This document shows, piece by piece, positions 63,701-64,000 of a DNA stretch of 64,000 nucleotides. The stretch is from assembly GCA_025267735.1 (NCBI GenBank), contig CM046298.1:32215264-32279263 (forward strand), in the 5' to 3' direction. The position numbers and the translations under genes were made by a program. The DNA comes from Mactra quadrangularis. Lineage: Eukaryota > Mollusca > Bivalvia > Venerida > Mactridae. The notes under the pieces were generated by a model, which did not search any database, was not told where the DNA came from, and saw only the letters and a list, made by a program, of their open reading frames with translations. The number at the start of each line of letters is the position of its first letter. The first letter of the stretch is position 1.

Positions 63701-64000
63701 CAGTCCCATAAAAGCGTGGCTTGTTGCGGACCCGTACGTGCAGACAGCCGTATGCCGTGGGAAACCTTGCGTGCTAAGGTGACGGTACGCACATGGCACA
63801 AAACAACACACCCATACGGAGCCGTAGCTGGAATATATGCAAGTTTAATTCATACTCAGCCACGATTGTGTTCACGATTTAACTTTGAAACTGATACGTG
63901 TATCCTGCGCTCATTTCACAGACCCTGGTAAAAACGTAACAGTACGTACGGGTACGCAATAGTTCGTACGGTTCCTTGCGGAGCTTGATCGCACGGCGCC
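63701..64000. mobile_element. GC-rich MITE-like element, copy 2 (cut by window end)
   Basis: Begins 'cagtcccataaaagcgtggc' and follows copy 1 (17,590-17,931) base by base with about 88% identity by eye, to the window edge at the equivalent of 17,889. The right terminal inverted repeat lies outside the window. The 8 bp before both copies are nearly identical ('ttatgcct' and 'ttatgctt') although the flanks beyond are unrelated, so they may belong to the element or reflect a target preference. The plus-strand open frames here are by-products. Confidence 0.85.

Noticed and set aside
1..64000. CRISPR array, operon or prokaryotic gene cluster
   Set aside because: No regularly spaced short repeats with unique spacers, no dense coding, and an exon with eukaryotic splice signals plus animal-type transposons.

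Overview
This window looks like AT-rich (roughly 70% A+T by eye) nuclear DNA from an invertebrate animal, most likely a lophotrochozoan and probably a bivalve mollusc. The evidence is the set of repeats. They are tRNA-derived SINEs of the 'gtccagtggtagaac' and 'tagctcagttggtagcac' types, a SINE tail ending in 'ttaaaccc' plus a caaa-repeat, two families of non-LTR retrotransposon, a Tc1-like DD34E transposon and several MITE-like elements. No complete host gene, rRNA, functional tRNA or CRISPR array is visible. Nearly all open frames over 60 codons are chance frames in AT-rich DNA or frames inside decayed transposons. The species call is inference from repeat style, not from a gene.

The first 40 kb is a mosaic tandem array of old, diverged large repeats. 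A recognisable 'head' segment occurs four times (near 3,310, 11,350, 27,730 and 39,030). Units 1 and 2 (about 3,070-10,815 and 11,110-17,250) align over almost their full length. Unit 3 (27,690-31,850) shares its head and tail with them, and unit 4 (38,985-about 40,200) matches the first part of unit 3. The DNA following unit 2 (about 21,480-27,640) is itself repeated after unit 3 (about 32,270-38,980), so the ancestral unit was probably 11-16 kb. Mobile elements give relative dates: a LINE and a SINE are shared by units 1 and 2 only, whereas another SINE is only in unit 1, and a 263-bp MITE and a fold-back element are only in the unit 3 side.

The one convincing piece of host coding sequence is a 123-bp exon at 26,724-26,846 (+). 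It has a phase-1 acceptor, a GTAAGT donor and an exact six-cysteine EGF pattern with one extra cysteine. The 40 kb around it would therefore be intronic DNA of a large EGF-containing gene, or the relic of one. A second, weaker symmetrical phase 1-1 exon candidate with a GYYC motif is at 9,416-9,526.

From 40 kb to the end the window is mostly non-genic DNA with local tandem duplications (40,838-41,652; 46,212-46,380), a tRNA-like SINE head (45,826-45,893), a degenerate CR1-like LINE 3' end (49,630-51,000, minus), an almost complete but dead Tc1-like element (51,227-52,756), a 1.2-kb DNA transposon with TGTWA termini and arrays of about 20-bp palindromic monomers (54,504-55,720), and at the right edge a second copy of the GC-rich MITE-like element first seen at 17,590-17,931.
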